Source: Lingula anatina
Taxonomy: Eukaryota > Brachiopoda > Lingulata > Lingulida > Lingulidae
Length of the DNA stretch: 64,000 nucleotides
Assembly: GCF_001039355.2 (NCBI RefSeq)
Contig: NW_019774291.1
Location: forward strand, 687,276 to 751,275
Direction: 5' to 3'
This document shows, piece by piece, positions 27,643 to 39,929 of the stretch; within the stretch, counting starts at the first letter, position 1, and the number at the start of each line of letters is the position of its first letter. The position numbers were made by a program, and so were the translations under genes. The notes under the pieces are model-generated. The model saw only the letters and a list, made by a program, of their open reading frames with translations. It did no database searches and was not told the origin of the DNA.

Positions 27643-30038
27643 TTAAAGTTCTGTGATTGGCAAGTCATCTGGATCATTTAGATCCTGATTATTGGGATCT
27701 GTATGTTTCGTTTTTGTCAACAATCTTGGTCCAGTGAGGGCTATAGCTGCTGCTCCAACAGGTGCCGTTATCAGAATGGACAATACTGCTATAGTCAAGA
27801 TCTAAAATAAAATAAATGCTAAACCTACAGCAAATTCAGCATATCATTAACAATGTCTGGCAGATAAATCATACCTTTTCCACATTCATGATTAATACAG
27901 AAGAGTAATAAATATTTCACAGCTTGTGCTGTCATTAATCTTTATTAAAAATAGGCTGCCTTTACCTGCCACTTTAATCAACAAATATGCAATATGTACA
28001 GCTATATTTGGCTGAAAAATTCATTCACACTTTTTCATGTTGTTATACTTTTTGTAATTTGCTAGGCTCTATTCCCATAGATTTTAGATCGATCTATCCC
28101 CGCGGGGAGTCTCACTAGATTACTTTCAGATAATCCGACTTAAATGTCCGTCCCGCCTACTACAAGCTGTAAGGGGGTAATTAACTTTCGTGTCCGCCCG
28201 GCTGACAGCTATTTAGCGTGAACCCCCAGGGAGTTAGGTCGATCTAAAGTAGGTCGATCTTATCTATGGAAATGGGGTGCTAGAATTACAAAGTTCAGAT
28301 ACCTGTATCCCCAAATGTTCTTTTGTCACATCTGCATTCCTTCTGGCTGTATCCAAAGCTACTGGTCCTATGGCAGCCTTTTAACCAACCAGAAAGAATA
28401 TACTAAAGCACTAATCAGTGTAATTGTTAATTTAGTAAACAAAGTTGACAGACTCTCTTGTTAGTAAGTACACAATTATTATTGAAATACTTTCACTTAC
28501 TGTTTTTTGTATTTTTTTTCGGAACAATTTTCATTTATATATAAATGAAATTAGGGTTACTTGGTCAAAATAACAAATAATGATTGATCATTGTGTGAGT
28601 GATAAGATCTCTGAATAGTCTACAGTAAATATAATCACATACCTGAACAGTTGCCTTTGGAAGCCATGCAAATGGAATGAAGAACCTTTCCTTCCAGTTG
28701 AACTCTGTTCCAAAAACTACAAGAAATGATGCCACCATTCTTGTAAAAAGTCCAATGCATAATGTGGCCACTCCTAAGCCTGGAAAAAAAGAACTAAAAA
28801 CTTACTTTAAACACTATTTAAAGTTTCTGGTGTGTGTTCCTTGGTAAATTTTGCTTTTTTTATTGACCTTATTAATAATTTAAATATGATTATATAACAG
28901 CCATACTTATTATATCCTTTAAAAATGTCACTTACCTACAGTACTGGCTTGGAGGCTTGAGATATCAATTTCTGCACCTATAAGTCCAAAGAGTAGTGGC
29001 TGAAAAAGGACCCATAATCTCCCCAAATGTTTTGTCACAGGGCACTGAAAAAAAAAAAAAAGAATCATCAACAGCTCCCCAAAAGTCTGCTGAAACCTAC
29101 AGCAAGTAAGGCAAAGTTTAATCTCCTTATTACGAGTTGGGTGCCTTAATCCTGCATAGATTTTGCTAGTTCATAATATTATGGTACCAACAGTTTGGTT
29201 AATACTAATAATTTAAATGTGCTGGTATTAATCTAAATGATTTTTTAATGTTACATACACTAAAATTCTTACATTATCCTCAACCCAGCCTTCCTTCCTC
29301 CATCGTAAAGCAGCAACAAATGGCATTGTAAGACAACCTAAAGCTCCTGCACCTGGTAACTGAGCACTGTTACTACCAAACACAGCAAATAAGCCACCCA
29401 GCAGTAATAACAATGTTCTGTAGAACTTTAAATGCTTCTAAAATGTAGAAAATACAAACAAATGAGATAAGTCACAGAAAAATGACAGAATATATGCTAA
29501 GCAGAAATGTAGGCCTTTAATTAATACATGTATTTGGTGTTTTTAATCTCTTTTAAATCATAAAACAAATCAACATATTTTCTTATTTGTTTTTATAACA
29601 ACTGCAATCTGTTTTAATTACAGTTCCATCATAAAATATTTTCTCAATCTAAGAGGGTATTCCCAGAGATTTAGATCGATCTTACTAGATGGACCTAAAT
29701 CCCTGGGGGTTCCCGCTAAATTGCAGTCAGCTGACCACGCATTAAAGTTAATTACCCCTTACAGCTTGTAGTAGGCGAGACGGACATTTAAGCCAGATTA
29801 TCTGACAGTAATCTAGTGAGACTCCCCACGGGGATAGATCGATCTAAAAACTATGGGAATGCGCCCTAACTGCGTCTTTTTATCATCAATAGGAAAATGA
29901 TATACACAGGCAGGGGGAGGGGTCTTACCCTCCTTCCATCTTGATATTTTAGAGCTGTAATTTTTTAAGCTTTAAACCCCCAAACCATGGCAATATAAAA
30001 CTTACATGCTTTTTGTGAGGAAAATACCACACAATTGT
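27643..30038 (-). CDS. SLC9B: NHA/SLC9B sodium/proton antiporter, H2 allele, C-terminal part
   Basis: Exons in transcript order are 30006-30038 (cut by the join), 29273-29437, 28936-29044, 28643-28779, 28303-28377 and 27643-27801 with the stop codon at 27643-27645. Each complete exon has the same length as in H1. The piece encodes the last transmembrane helices and a short acidic tail ending PDDLPITEL. The N-terminal exons of this allele are at 41064-42232; the middle exons (H1 34126-34301 and 34464-34646, and most of 33853-33959) are missing from the H2 contigs. The 28303 and 28643 exons flank nothing unusual, but the neighbouring intron carries a mobile-element insertion absent from H1. This is an assembly-split allele, not a pseudogene. 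Confidence 0.88.
28066..28279. mobile_element. 214-bp inverted-repeat element, H2-only insertion (copy 1)
   Basis: The ends carry ATTCCCATAG...AGATCGATCT on the left and its diverged inverse on the right. The H1 site (about 32121-32124) has CTAG once, while here CTAG flanks the element on both sides (28062-28065 and 28280-28283). This is direct evidence for a 4-bp target duplication. It lies in an intron of the antiporter and has no coding capacity. Confidence 0.85.
29653..29865. mobile_element. 214-bp inverted-repeat element, copy 2, H2 allele
   Basis: Same family as 28066-28279 but in opposite orientation. It is flanked by CTAA on both sides (29649-29652 and 29866-29869) and present in both haplotypes (H1 at 33499-33712). 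Confidence 0.85.
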
Positions 30039-30039
30039 N
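30039..30039. other. Single-N join: H2 contig to H1 contig
   Basis: The H2 sequence stops inside an antiporter exon. The sequence after the N is the interior of the H1 TA-flanked element. Confidence 0.85.
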
Positions 30040-31119
30040 TCCCGATGATGATATGAAAATTGCCTTTTTGTCTCGCTCGGATCGCGAACGATCTCCCTCT
30101 GACGATCTTACGCGAACAAAGTCTTGACGATATTACGCGATCGATTCTCCGCTGAAGATATGCCGTGAGCGGGGGAAAGGGGGGGGGGGTTAAAGATAAT
30201 ATGAAAAATATATATTATCTATAAAATTCAAAGGGGGAGGGGGGTTAAAATAATGAACTTCTGCTGACGATCTTCCACGAACGAAGTTCCCTTGAACAAA
30301 TATGAAAAGTGCATTTTATTCTCGCTTACATCGCGAACGATCTCCCGCAGAAGATATGAAGATTGCCTTTTCGTCTCTCGAATCGCAAACGATCTCCCGC
30401 TTATGCGAACGGAGTCCGCTACAAATATGAAAATTATCGTCTTGTCTCGTTTGGATCGCGAACGATCTGTTGACGATATTACGCGAACGATTCTCCGCTG
30501 AAGATATGAAAATTGCCATCTCGTCCCATTCGCATTGCGAACGATCTCCATGTACGAGCCAGGTAATCGTTAAATGGTCCTAAATTGAACATGGACATGA
30601 ATAGAAGTGACGGGTACATTTCACTTCGAGATAATATCTTGATTTTTTCATTGTCTCTTCCTCATTTAGGACAGCCGCCGATAACAATAACGGCGTTACA
30701 AATGCCAAAGACGCGGCCTTGACTTCTATTTGCCGGCTTGATAACGCACCTTAAGCTAGGTAATAGTAATGCAACTAAAGACAAAAGGCCGACGTTCCCG
30801 CAATTGAGAACGGGAATTCATATCTAAACCATCTATATTGTGAGTAACCGCTCGCAGGGGCGCACCATTGTTCCTATCTGCCATTGAGAGTGTTATCGGC
30901 AATGATATCCTGATCGTATCATTGTCTTGAATCAACTGACGCATTACCTTCATGTTTGAGCTGGACAACGCGGCCATATTTGGTGACGAACTTTTCAAAA
31001 ATTATCGAGTAACTCATTTTCTAGGTCGACGAAGTTTTCAAAGGGAAAAAAATTACGTCGGCGGAAAATCGTCTGCCGACGAAATTTTCAAGAACGACGA
31101 AATTTTCAAGACTTTACCG
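30040..31119. mobile_element. Right part of the TA-flanked inverted-repeat element (H1 insertion)
   Basis: Continues the element that starts at 22681 and ends at 31119 with CTTTACCG, the inverse of its left end. The right end has two further copies of the GAAATTTTCAAG motif. The interior contains a degenerate minisatellite (30050-30555) and is visibly richer in CG dinucleotides than the surrounding DNA. A minus-strand frame (30756-30998, 80 codons) is the longest in the second half, but I cannot link it to a transposase, so the element is probably non-autonomous or incompletely assembled. Confidence 0.7.
30050..30555. repeat. Degenerate minisatellite inside the H1 element
   Basis: Units share GATATGAAAATTGCC, then a CTCG/GGATCGCGAACGATCT block, then TTCTCCGCTGAAGATATG. 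Five to six imperfect units of variable length are visible. A poly-G tract interrupts them near 30180 and 30235. Confidence 0.65.
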
Positions 31120-31133
31120 TATCTATCTTTAAG

Positions 31134-31444
31134 GGAAAAGTGGCTGTTACTGGATGAATAAATCCTACACTCCTGGAGAAATCATAGCTGCTGGAAACTG
31201 CAGCACACGTTGGTGTACCCTGGGAAGTCATGTGGCTGTGATTGACAAGGTGGAATGCTTGGTCCCACCCCTGGACCATCCCCCTCTGGAGAATGCAGGA
31301 TGCTGGTGGCAAGGGCAGCAATTCCCTCTTGGTGCCTTGATCAAGTCTGGGCCCTGTGCTCAACGTTGGTGTGATCCCAGAGGTGTGGTGGTAGTGCAAG
31401 ACTTCCTCGAGTGCTTGGTGCCTAGCAGTACAGTTCCCAACTGA
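31134..31444 (+). CDS. Secreted two-repeat cysteine protein, coding exon 2, H1 allele
   Basis: The acceptor at 31132-31133 lies 14 bp after the end of the mobile element. The exon joins in phase to 21995-22154 and encodes both cysteine repeats, with the stop codon at 31442-31444. It differs from H2 mainly by silent changes and an Asn/Asp change after the third cysteine of repeat 2. Because the mobile element ends so close to the acceptor, it may have replaced part of the branch-point or polypyrimidine context, although the last bases before the exon (ATCTATCTTTAAG) are host-derived. Confidence 0.8.
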
Positions 31445-31697
31445 TGGAATCTTGGCTAACTTGTTGTTAACATTACTAAAATTGTTACTCAAATGTTCTA
31501 AATTTAAATGAAGCAAAACAATGACTGATAAAATGTTGATTATCAAAATTGACAATTTACTTTAAAAAATAAATAAATAAATAAATAACTCCTAAATGAG
31601 ATCACTATGAGTTTACTTCACATTCTATTATGACAAAATATCTGATGATACAAGTGAATCCAAGTGATATATATATTTTTTTAATTTCTTGTGATTG

Positions 31698-34600
31698 TTA
31701 AAGTTCTGTGATTGGCAAGTCATCTGGATCATTTAGATCCTGATTATTGGGATCTGTATGTTTCGTTTTTGTCAACAATCTTGGTCCAGTGAGGGCTATA
31801 GCTGCTGCTCCAACAGGTGCCGTAATCAGAATGGACAATACTGCTATAGTCAAGATCTAAAATAAAATAAATGCTAAACCTACAGCAAATTCAGCACATC
31901 ATTAACAATGTCTGGCAGATAAATTATACGTTTTCCACATTCATGATTAATACAGAAGAGTAATAAATATTTCACAGCTTGTGCTGTCATTAATCTTTAT
32001 TAAAAATAGGCTGCCTTTAACTGCCACTTTAATCAACAAATATGCAATATGTACAACTATCAAATTTAGTTGAAAAATTCATTCACACTTTTTCATGTTG
32101 TTATACTTTTTGTAATTTGCTAGATTTACAAAGTTCAGATACCTGTATCCCCAAAAGTTCTTTTGTCACATCTGCATTCCTTCTGGCTGTATCCAAAGCT
32201 ACTGGTCCTATGGCAGCCTTTTAACCAACCAGAAAGAATATACTAAAGCACTAATCAGTGTAATTGTTAATTTAGTAAACAAAGTTGACAGACTCTCTTG
32301 TTACTAAGTACACAATTATTATTGAAATACTTTCACTTACTGTTCTTTGTATTTTCTTCAGAACAATTTTCATTTGCATATAAATGAAATTAGGGTTTCT
32401 TGGTCAAAATAACGAATAATGATTGACCATTTTATGAGTGATAAGATCTCTAAATAGTCCACAGTAAATATAATCACATACCTGAACAGTTGCCTTTGGA
32501 AGCCATGCAAATGGAATGAAGAACCTTTCCTTCCAGTTGAACTCTGTTCCAAATACTACAAGAAATGATGCCACCATTCTTGTAAAAAGTCCAATGCATA
32601 ATGTGGCCACTCCTAAGCCTGGAAAAAAAAGAATTAAAAACTTATTTTAAACACTATTTAAAGGTTCTGGTGTATGTTCCTTGGTAAATTTTGATTTTTT
32701 TATTGACCTCATTAATAATTTAAATATGATTATATGACAGCCATACTTATTAAATCCTTTAAAAATGTCACTTACCTACAGTATTGGCTTGGAGGCTTGA
32801 GATTTCAATTTCTGCACCTATAAGTCCAAAGAGTAGTGGCTGAAAAAGGACCCATAATCTCCCCAAATTTTTTGTCACAGGGCACTGAAAAAAACAAAAA
32901 TACAAAGAATCATTAACAGCTCCCCAAAAGTCTGTTGAAACCTACAGCATGTAAGACAAAGTTACATTTCCTTATTACCAGTTGGGTGCCTTAATCCTGT
33001 ATAGATTTTGCTAGTTCATAATATTATGGTACACAACAGTTTGGTCAATACTGATATTTTAAATGTGCTGGTATTAATCTCAATGATTTTTTAATACTAC
33101 ATACACTAAATTTCTTACATTATCCTCAACCCAGCCTTCCTTCCTCCATCGTAAAGCAGCAACAAATGGCATTGTAAGACAACCTAAAGCTCCTGCACCT
33201 GGTAACTGAGCACTGTTACTACCAAACACAGCAAATAAGCCACCCAGCAGTAATAACAATGTTCTGTAGAACTTTAAATGCTTCTAAAATGTAGAAAATA
33301 CAAACAAATGAGAAAAGTCACAGAAAAATGACAGAATACATGCTAAGCAGAAATGTAGGCCTTTAATTAATACATGTATTTGGTGTTTTTAATCTCTTTT
33401 AAATCATAAAACAAATCAACATATTTTCTTATTTGTTTTTATAACAACTGCAATCTGTTTTAATTACAGTTCCATCATATAATATTTTCTCAATCTAAGA
33501 GGGCATTCCCAGAGATTTAGATCGATCTTACTAGATGGACCTAAATCCCTGGGGGTTCACGCTAAATTGCAGTCAGCCGACCACGCATGGAAGTTAATTA
33601 CCCCCTTACAGCTGGTAGTAGGCGGGACGGACATTTAAGCCAGATTACCTGACAGTAATCTAGTGAGACTCCCCACGGGGATAGATCGATCTAAAATCTA
33701 TGGGAATGCGCCCTAACTGCGTCTTTTTATCATCAATAGGAAAATCATATACACAGGCAGGGGGAGGGGTCTTACCCTCCTTCCATCTTGATATTTTAGA
33801 GCTGTAATTTTTTATGCTTTAAACCCCCAAACCGTGGCAATATACAACTTACATGCTTTTTGTGAGGAAAATACCACACAATTATCCCTGCTATTACCCC
33901 ATACACCACTCCTAACACAGCTTCCAGTGGCCCTCTGACAATAGTGACAGCAATGTCACCTGGAAAACAAGGCTGGTAATAAAATATGACATATATCACC
34001 ATGGCATAACAATCATGATAAGAATTTGAAAACTAATGTACTTCTAAAAATTTTCAAATTGAACTGGGTAAAGAATAACAAAAATAGCACTCATCAAACA
34101 AATAAAGGAGGAAGAAATTAAATACCAGTTGAAAAGGCAATGCCAAGTAAGACGCCAAATGCAGTAATAGCAAGAACATCATCAATGCTTGCAGCAGCCA
34201 CTACCAATGTGGTTATTCCTTTGTCCCCTCCATATCCTTTCTCCTGGAGACTCAGCATACTGGGGACAACCACAGCAGGTGTCACAGCTCCCAGCACAAA
34301 TCTAAAATATTCCATGAAGCAAAAAAGTACACTCACTATTTAAACTTTGAGTACCTGTTATAATATGATAACACCCTTGTCTTGTGTTTGAATATGAAAT
34401 GTATTCCAAAATGCTTAAAATTATTTATTTTGAAATGAGAAAAAAATGTAAACTGTAACTTACCCTAACATGAATCCCCACTCCACTGGAAATCCTAAGA
34501 GAAGATGTGTTGCTGCAGCTACAGTGGCTGCCTCCACCATACAGGGCGTGAAAGCCAGCCTGATCACAACACAGGAAAGTTTCCTCAAGGCTTGTGGGTC

Positions 34601-36034
34601 CAACCCTAAACCAGCACGCAGCAAAATCACAACCAATGCCATAGACCTAATGCATGAAAAACATCTTGATTGATAATGTAGCATAATGTTTTAAAATGTT
34701 TTTTTTTATACATGTATTACTTAAAATTTGTGATTCTGTTTACAGTATATAAATTCAGTAGATATTCCCTAAAAGTATCTGTGCCAAACATGTCATATAT
34801 TTCATCCCAAGAAGTTGTCTAAAATTCCAAAATAAGTTTGAATTTTAAAGGCAAATCCTGAATTCATCCAATTTACCTTAAAACTGCTGACCATTCTTGG
34901 TTAATATTCTTAGCCACATCTATGTAAGGAGTATTTTTCAGTGCAAAACCAATAACTAGCATGCCTGAAAAAAAAGTACAGATTACACTTGACACAAGAA
35001 AATTACAAATATGTAAAATTTGCACTCAAAAAAGAAAATTTTAAACCAACATCTATGACTGATTTGCAAAAGAATATACAGAAGAAGAGAATTACCAGGA
35101 AATTGACAAAAATATTGTTGTAGATGCTCTTAATTGATACCAACAACAACAAAACAGCAATCAAATTATTTTTGTTAAAACAAACATTCAACAGCTCAAA
35201 AAAACATCAATAAAATTAAGCCTAACAACTATTTTGCCAAATGCTGAAGCTATACAATCTGTACTTGTATACCATTGGTAGGTCTCGACATGTAATACAC
35301 TTAACAAGGTTTTAATTGTATTCACAAGTTCACTTCCTACAGTTTGGGTAGAAGTTAATTTTTGGCCATGTTAAAGAATTTTCTCTAGAATAGCCAGGCT
35401 ATTGTTAAAGTTATCAATCTTAGTGTTATGGCAAAGATTGTATCCCTAAAGTACTGAGTACTGTATACCAGCTGATGTGAAAAGGGCCTATTCACAACCT
35501 ACCTAACAATGCTGGGAGATGAATAAGTTCCACAGCAGCCCCAGCAAGCAAACAACACACCACCAACACCACAAGTCCAAATATATTGCCTTTTGTTCCA
35601 GGTAAGGCTTGCTCTCCAGTGATCCCCCAGCAAACGGCCCAAAACAGCAACATGGCAAGAAAAATGGTTACAGCCTTTGCTAATTTACCATGTGGGGGAC
35701 ACATAAAGGCATAAGCACACCTTTGAGTCCTGGACCCTGATGCCCTATGTGGATGGTATTTTGTCATGCATGGCTGGCAAGTTCTAAAGCAACACTGTTT
35801 GATACTGGTATACAGAGATATGCAACAATTTTGACAACATCCATGTACATTTTCCACTTTCTGGTGCAGCTCTTCTTCTGTTATATTATCACATTTTACT
35901 GTTTTTGAATTTTCTGCATCTAGGTCTGATATGTCATCGAGTGTCTTTGGGGCATCTTTTGACAACATATCTGTTGTTTCTGGAATATCTTCTTCCAACT
36001 CTTGACAAGCAGGGCCATTCTGTTCCCCATCCAT
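31698..36034 (-). CDS. SLC9B: NHA/SLC9B-type sodium/proton antiporter, H1 allele (complete)
   Basis: Coding exons in transcript order are 35503-36034, 34877-34964, 34464-34646, 34126-34301, 33853-33959, 33119-33283, 32776-32884, 32482-32618, 32143-32217 and 31698-31856. They total 1731 nt (576 aa), with all phases consistent. The first exon encodes an acidic cytosolic N terminus, then a Cys-rich stretch (CCxxCC, then CC and CxxC) and the first two transmembrane helices. The exon at 34126-34301 carries the conserved GAVTPAVVVPSML segment and the paired aspartates D308-D309 in ASIDDVLAITAFG, the ion-binding pair of NHA proteins. Family members exchange Na+ or Li+ for H+ at the plasma membrane or organelles. 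Human SLC9B2 (NHA2) is slightly shorter; whether this is the B1 or B2 ortholog or predates their split cannot be said. Confidence 0.93.
33499..33712. mobile_element. 214-bp inverted-repeat element, copy 2, H1 allele
   Basis: Allelic to 29653-29865 and flanked by CTAA (33495-33498 and 33713-33716). Lies in an antiporter intron. Confidence 0.85.
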
Positions 36035-36843
36035 TTCTGTTTCTTTTTCCTCTATTATTTCAACACAGTTTAATCACGTGGATAATTTGTTCTTTTACTG
36101 GTGTATGCTGCTCTGTACATAACATCTATAATGTCTTGGTCAGTATAAGATCAAATAACTGAAACAGAAATTATTGAACATAGTCAGGTTAAGGCAGACT
36201 GCTTTGTTGGGGGCATCTCAATAGTCCGAAGGTTCACTGGTCCGAAAAACATTTTCACTGGTTTTTTAACCAAGGGTTCATTGGCCCGAAGGTTCTATCA
36301 TGAACATTTGGACCATCGAACCTTTGGACTATTGAACCTTCTGATGATTGCTATGGCCCCGCTTTGTATACTGGTAGCCATTTACATGAATTTTTCCAAA
36401 TTGACAAATCTTGTAGGGCTAGACCCTGATTTATGTGTGCCCAAAATGATCCCTGATATGACAAAAAAGCATTTGGGCACACACACTAAAGAAAAACAAA
36501 AATTGCTCTTCGTCGCAAATTTTAATGGGTGACGAAAACGGGTTGTTGTGTGTTACTATCATTTATGTTTTCAACTTCAGTACAAAGTATTATCTCCCAT
36601 ACACGTAAACTACAGTATACATATCGTTCAATTTCGGGATTTAAATTAAAATACCTGAAATACAGTTTGCTTTTCATAAAACAACATGTAAGGAAACCCT
36701 GTCATCTGAGTGTGTAATCACAGATGTTATGTCGACCCAATCCTGTTTCCTTTCCTCCAGACTCGCAAGATGACCACAGCTAGTTTTGTATCCCCATTCA
36801 GGTTCGACCCATGGACTTAGCATAAATAGCATAGATTTCCATT

Positions 36844-36866
36844 GATGACGTAATGATGACGTAATG
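36844..36866. promoter_or_regulatory. Two adjacent TGACGTAA (CRE-like) motifs, H1
   Basis: GATGACGTAAT occurs twice in tandem about 810 bp upstream of the antiporter start codon. H2 has only one (near 43060). The motif matches the CREB/ATF half-palindrome; any function is speculative. Confidence 0.35.
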
Positions 36867-36961
36867 ACCCGGTCACATGAATATTAAATGAGACTAATTA
36901 AATTAGCTATACCCGGCCCCCACTTTTCAGCGTGTAACTCACAAAATATGACTTCATATTT

Positions 36962-37330
36962 GTCATTGCTGTTTAACTGCCGATTCAGGATCGCAGTGAG
37001 CTTTCCCAACTCCGTGAAGTTAAGTGTAATCTTCCCTGATAATTTTATATGTGTTTAATATTACATTTTTCAAAACTTAATGAATATGAAACAAAATACG
37101 ATGTTCATTATAAACGGAGGGTGTGCACACAAGGGAGGATTTCATGTTGTCACTGTTTAACTGATGATTTAGGATCGCAGCATGCTTTCCCAACTCTGTG
37201 AAGTTAAGTGTACTTTTTCCTAATAATTTTTGTATGTGTTTAATGTTACATTTTCCAAAATTTATGAATATAAAGCAAAATATGATTAATATTCTAAGCA
37301 GAGAGTGTGCTCACAAGGTTGGCGCCATGT
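36962..37330. repeat. Tandem duplication of about 187 bp, H1
   Basis: Two units (about 36962-37148 and 37149-37330) share GTCA(TTG)CTGTTTAACTG..., GGATCGCAG, CTTTCCCAACTC and GTGAAGTTAAGTGTA in the same order with moderate divergence. H2 carries the same pair at about 43170-43544, so the duplication predates the haplotype split. Confidence 0.8.
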
Positions 37331-37343
37331 TGCCCATGTCCAA

Positions 37344-37558
37344 GGCTGTATTCCCAGAGCTTTTAGATCGATCTATCCCCACGTGGGAGTCTCACTAGAT
37401 TACTGTCAGATAATCCGGCTTAAATGTCCGTCCCGCCTACTACAAGCTGTAAGGGGGTAATTAACTTTTGTGTCCGCCCGGCTGATAGCTATTTAGCGTG
37501 AACCCCAAGGGAGTTAGGTCGATCTAAAGTAGATCGATCTAATCTCTGGAAATGGAGT
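37344..37558. mobile_element. 214-bp inverted-repeat element, copy 3, H1 allele
   Basis: Same family and orientation as 28066-28279. Flanked by CCAA(G) at 37340-37344 and 37559-37563. Present in both haplotypes. Confidence 0.83.
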
Positions 37559-39929
37559 CCAAGTGTTGTTACCCAGTATCGTGGATGTTGCAAGTTAAAT
37601 ACCAGCAGACACATAGTAGGCAAATAACAAAAAAAACTAAATAAAAATTTAGGTTATAATCCATACAAATTCTATGTGAAGATCACATTTAAAAGGATAA
37701 AACAACTGATTAAAAATCCAACTGGTCACTACCGGCGCACTGCACCTGTAACTGTCAACTACTCGTCGATCTCTGGTCGTCTGCTACGGCCGGTCTGCTA
37801 CCGTGCATCTGTGCCACGCTTCATACCTTTGTCATGATTAAACAGTAGTGAGAAAACAGAATTGCAGTTAAAAGTCTTCTTTATGGATTGCTGTTGATAT
37901 TTTTAAAAGAAGATTTAAATCGTAAGAAGCAGAAGCCAGCTCAATTTCTCAAGCAGAGGACGACGGCTATGGTAACGGGAACGTTCGACTTTTAGTCACA
38001 CCACACCGGGCAAAAGAAACGATCTTGGAAAAGACTGTCAAGACGCACCTGCAACAAACAAAACATATGGAAGCTGTCAATTACCTTATTTTCCCCGTGT
38101 GGTAATTCGTTCACGTTAAAAAGTCGAAGACTGCTATCAATATTTTTTTATCCTTTTTAAAGCTAGCTTCTGTATAGGTGGCGCTGGAGATCAGTAGGAA
38201 CCAATACACACCTTTAGAGCATAAGAGCTACATTCGTCTTTGATCCATCATACACTTATTTTCCTGATAACAAACGCTAATGGTATTTAACTAACTATTA
38301 GTACTTGACCTGCTTTGCAGATTTTTAAAGGTTCACTGGTTTTCAATAAGACTGCATTTCCATAGAAATTATCAAGTTATCACATCTAATTATTATTAAC
38401 GCCGCAGTCCCATTTTGGACAGCGTCCAATGCTGAACATTTCGTATTATTTTCCCGATGTTTCCCCTATTGTTTAATCTACTTGATGGGATAAAGCGAAC
38501 ACTACCTTTTTCTGTCACACGAGCAAAATATTGCCTTTTGAACTTCAATGTAAAAACGAAAACTGACAGTGCGAGTGGCATGAAAATTGCGTGGTTGCCC
38601 AGTCCCATTTGACACAGCTTGCTCTGACAGAAATTCAGTTTTCGGGGAAAAAACCATTAATTGATTGATTTCATCTACGTCTGTGTATATCTCGTCACAA
38701 CTCGTGGCATCATCAAACCGGTCAGTCAACAGGTCAACTTGGAAAATTCTGCAACGCACCCGCACGCGATTTGAAATCAGTGATGTTAGGCCTATATATT
38801 TACGTTAATAATTAGATGTAAAGATTTAAGGAATTGAAATGGCGTAGTATTGTAAACTTATGGCTCGTCTTAACCACTTTTTTTATTTGAAGTGATTTAC
38901 GTCGCAGGAGCTGTTCGGCGTGAACGCGACGGGCATGAGAGTGGCTTGCGCGGCAGTCGTGGTTGTGTTGTTAGTCGCAACACTCAAACACGTCTTTGGA
39001 AATTTCAAAAACACGAATGTGTAGTTTTCGTGGTTATTTATTAGCACCTCTTTACTGAATGTAACTGAACAAAGTTTTCATAGGGAGTGTGCGAGTAGGT
39101 CTCAACCGATCCATCGACTAGTAAATTTACCTACCAGCACGACAATTCATGCGTTAGCAACTTCTCTGGTATTTTAGACGAGTAAAACGAATTCGCCCAA
39201 TGGGTTATTTACTGTGCATTAAATCCTAGTTTGGATAAATTGGGTCCAAAATGCTAGTAAACAGGGGCAGGTACCGGATTTCAGACTGGTGCAACCAACA
39301 TGAAAGATAGAACTCCTGCAATCTGATAATAGTACTGACAAAATTTTTGAGTGCCCGCAAATGAAATCATTAAAATAATGCAGGCACAGAAATAACTTCA
39401 ATATTTTTGTAACGGCTACATGACACGGCCAGCCACAGGTCCATGTTATTAGAATATTATCTGACACTTAAACTGTCTCCATAAATAAAGAGTCAGAGAT
39501 AACTGAAGTTATAGCCAATAGTTTATTGAGGCAAATCTCCATGCTTTTCACCAAACTTTTAAACCTGCTGTAGTAAAAAACGCTATTTCTAATTAAACAG
39601 CACCCAAATTTTGATTAGAAAAGGACTTGGTAGGACTGTCAAAGAATTGCAAAATGTTTACATTCACTTTTGGAAATAGCAAAAGTTAAAGTTTCTTTCA
39701 TAACTCTCTACTTTTTAAGTGCCCACTGTCACTTATCCATCCATTGAACCAATGAACAATAATTTGTCTCCAATCAAATTATAACATCCATTCCTAAAGA
39801 TTTTTCAGGGGAATTACTGGTAAAGTACTTTCATCATCAATACACAAATGTAAAAGACAAAGACAGGTAATGACAGTATTTGATCATAAACCCCAATTTG
39901 GCTGAGGTTGGGTCTAGGAAAAGAATAGT

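Larger units (their letters stand above)
36035..39929. other. Intergenic region between antiporter and CEP95, H1
   Basis: Contains the antiporter promoter side, a GGTTCACTGGTCCGAA-type repeat near 36225-36345, a tandem duplication (36962-37330) and a 214-bp inverted-repeat element (37344-37558). The segment 37560-39480 has higher complexity and aligns with H2 43774-45930, but no gene could be supported. The longest frame (38502-38765, minus strand) has several amino-acid changes between alleles. Confidence 0.6.

Noticed and set aside
38502-38765. 87-codon minus-strand frame conserved in both copies (also 44936-45199)
   Set aside because: Alleles differ by several amino-acid replacements over a short stretch, with no family match and no supported splice partner.
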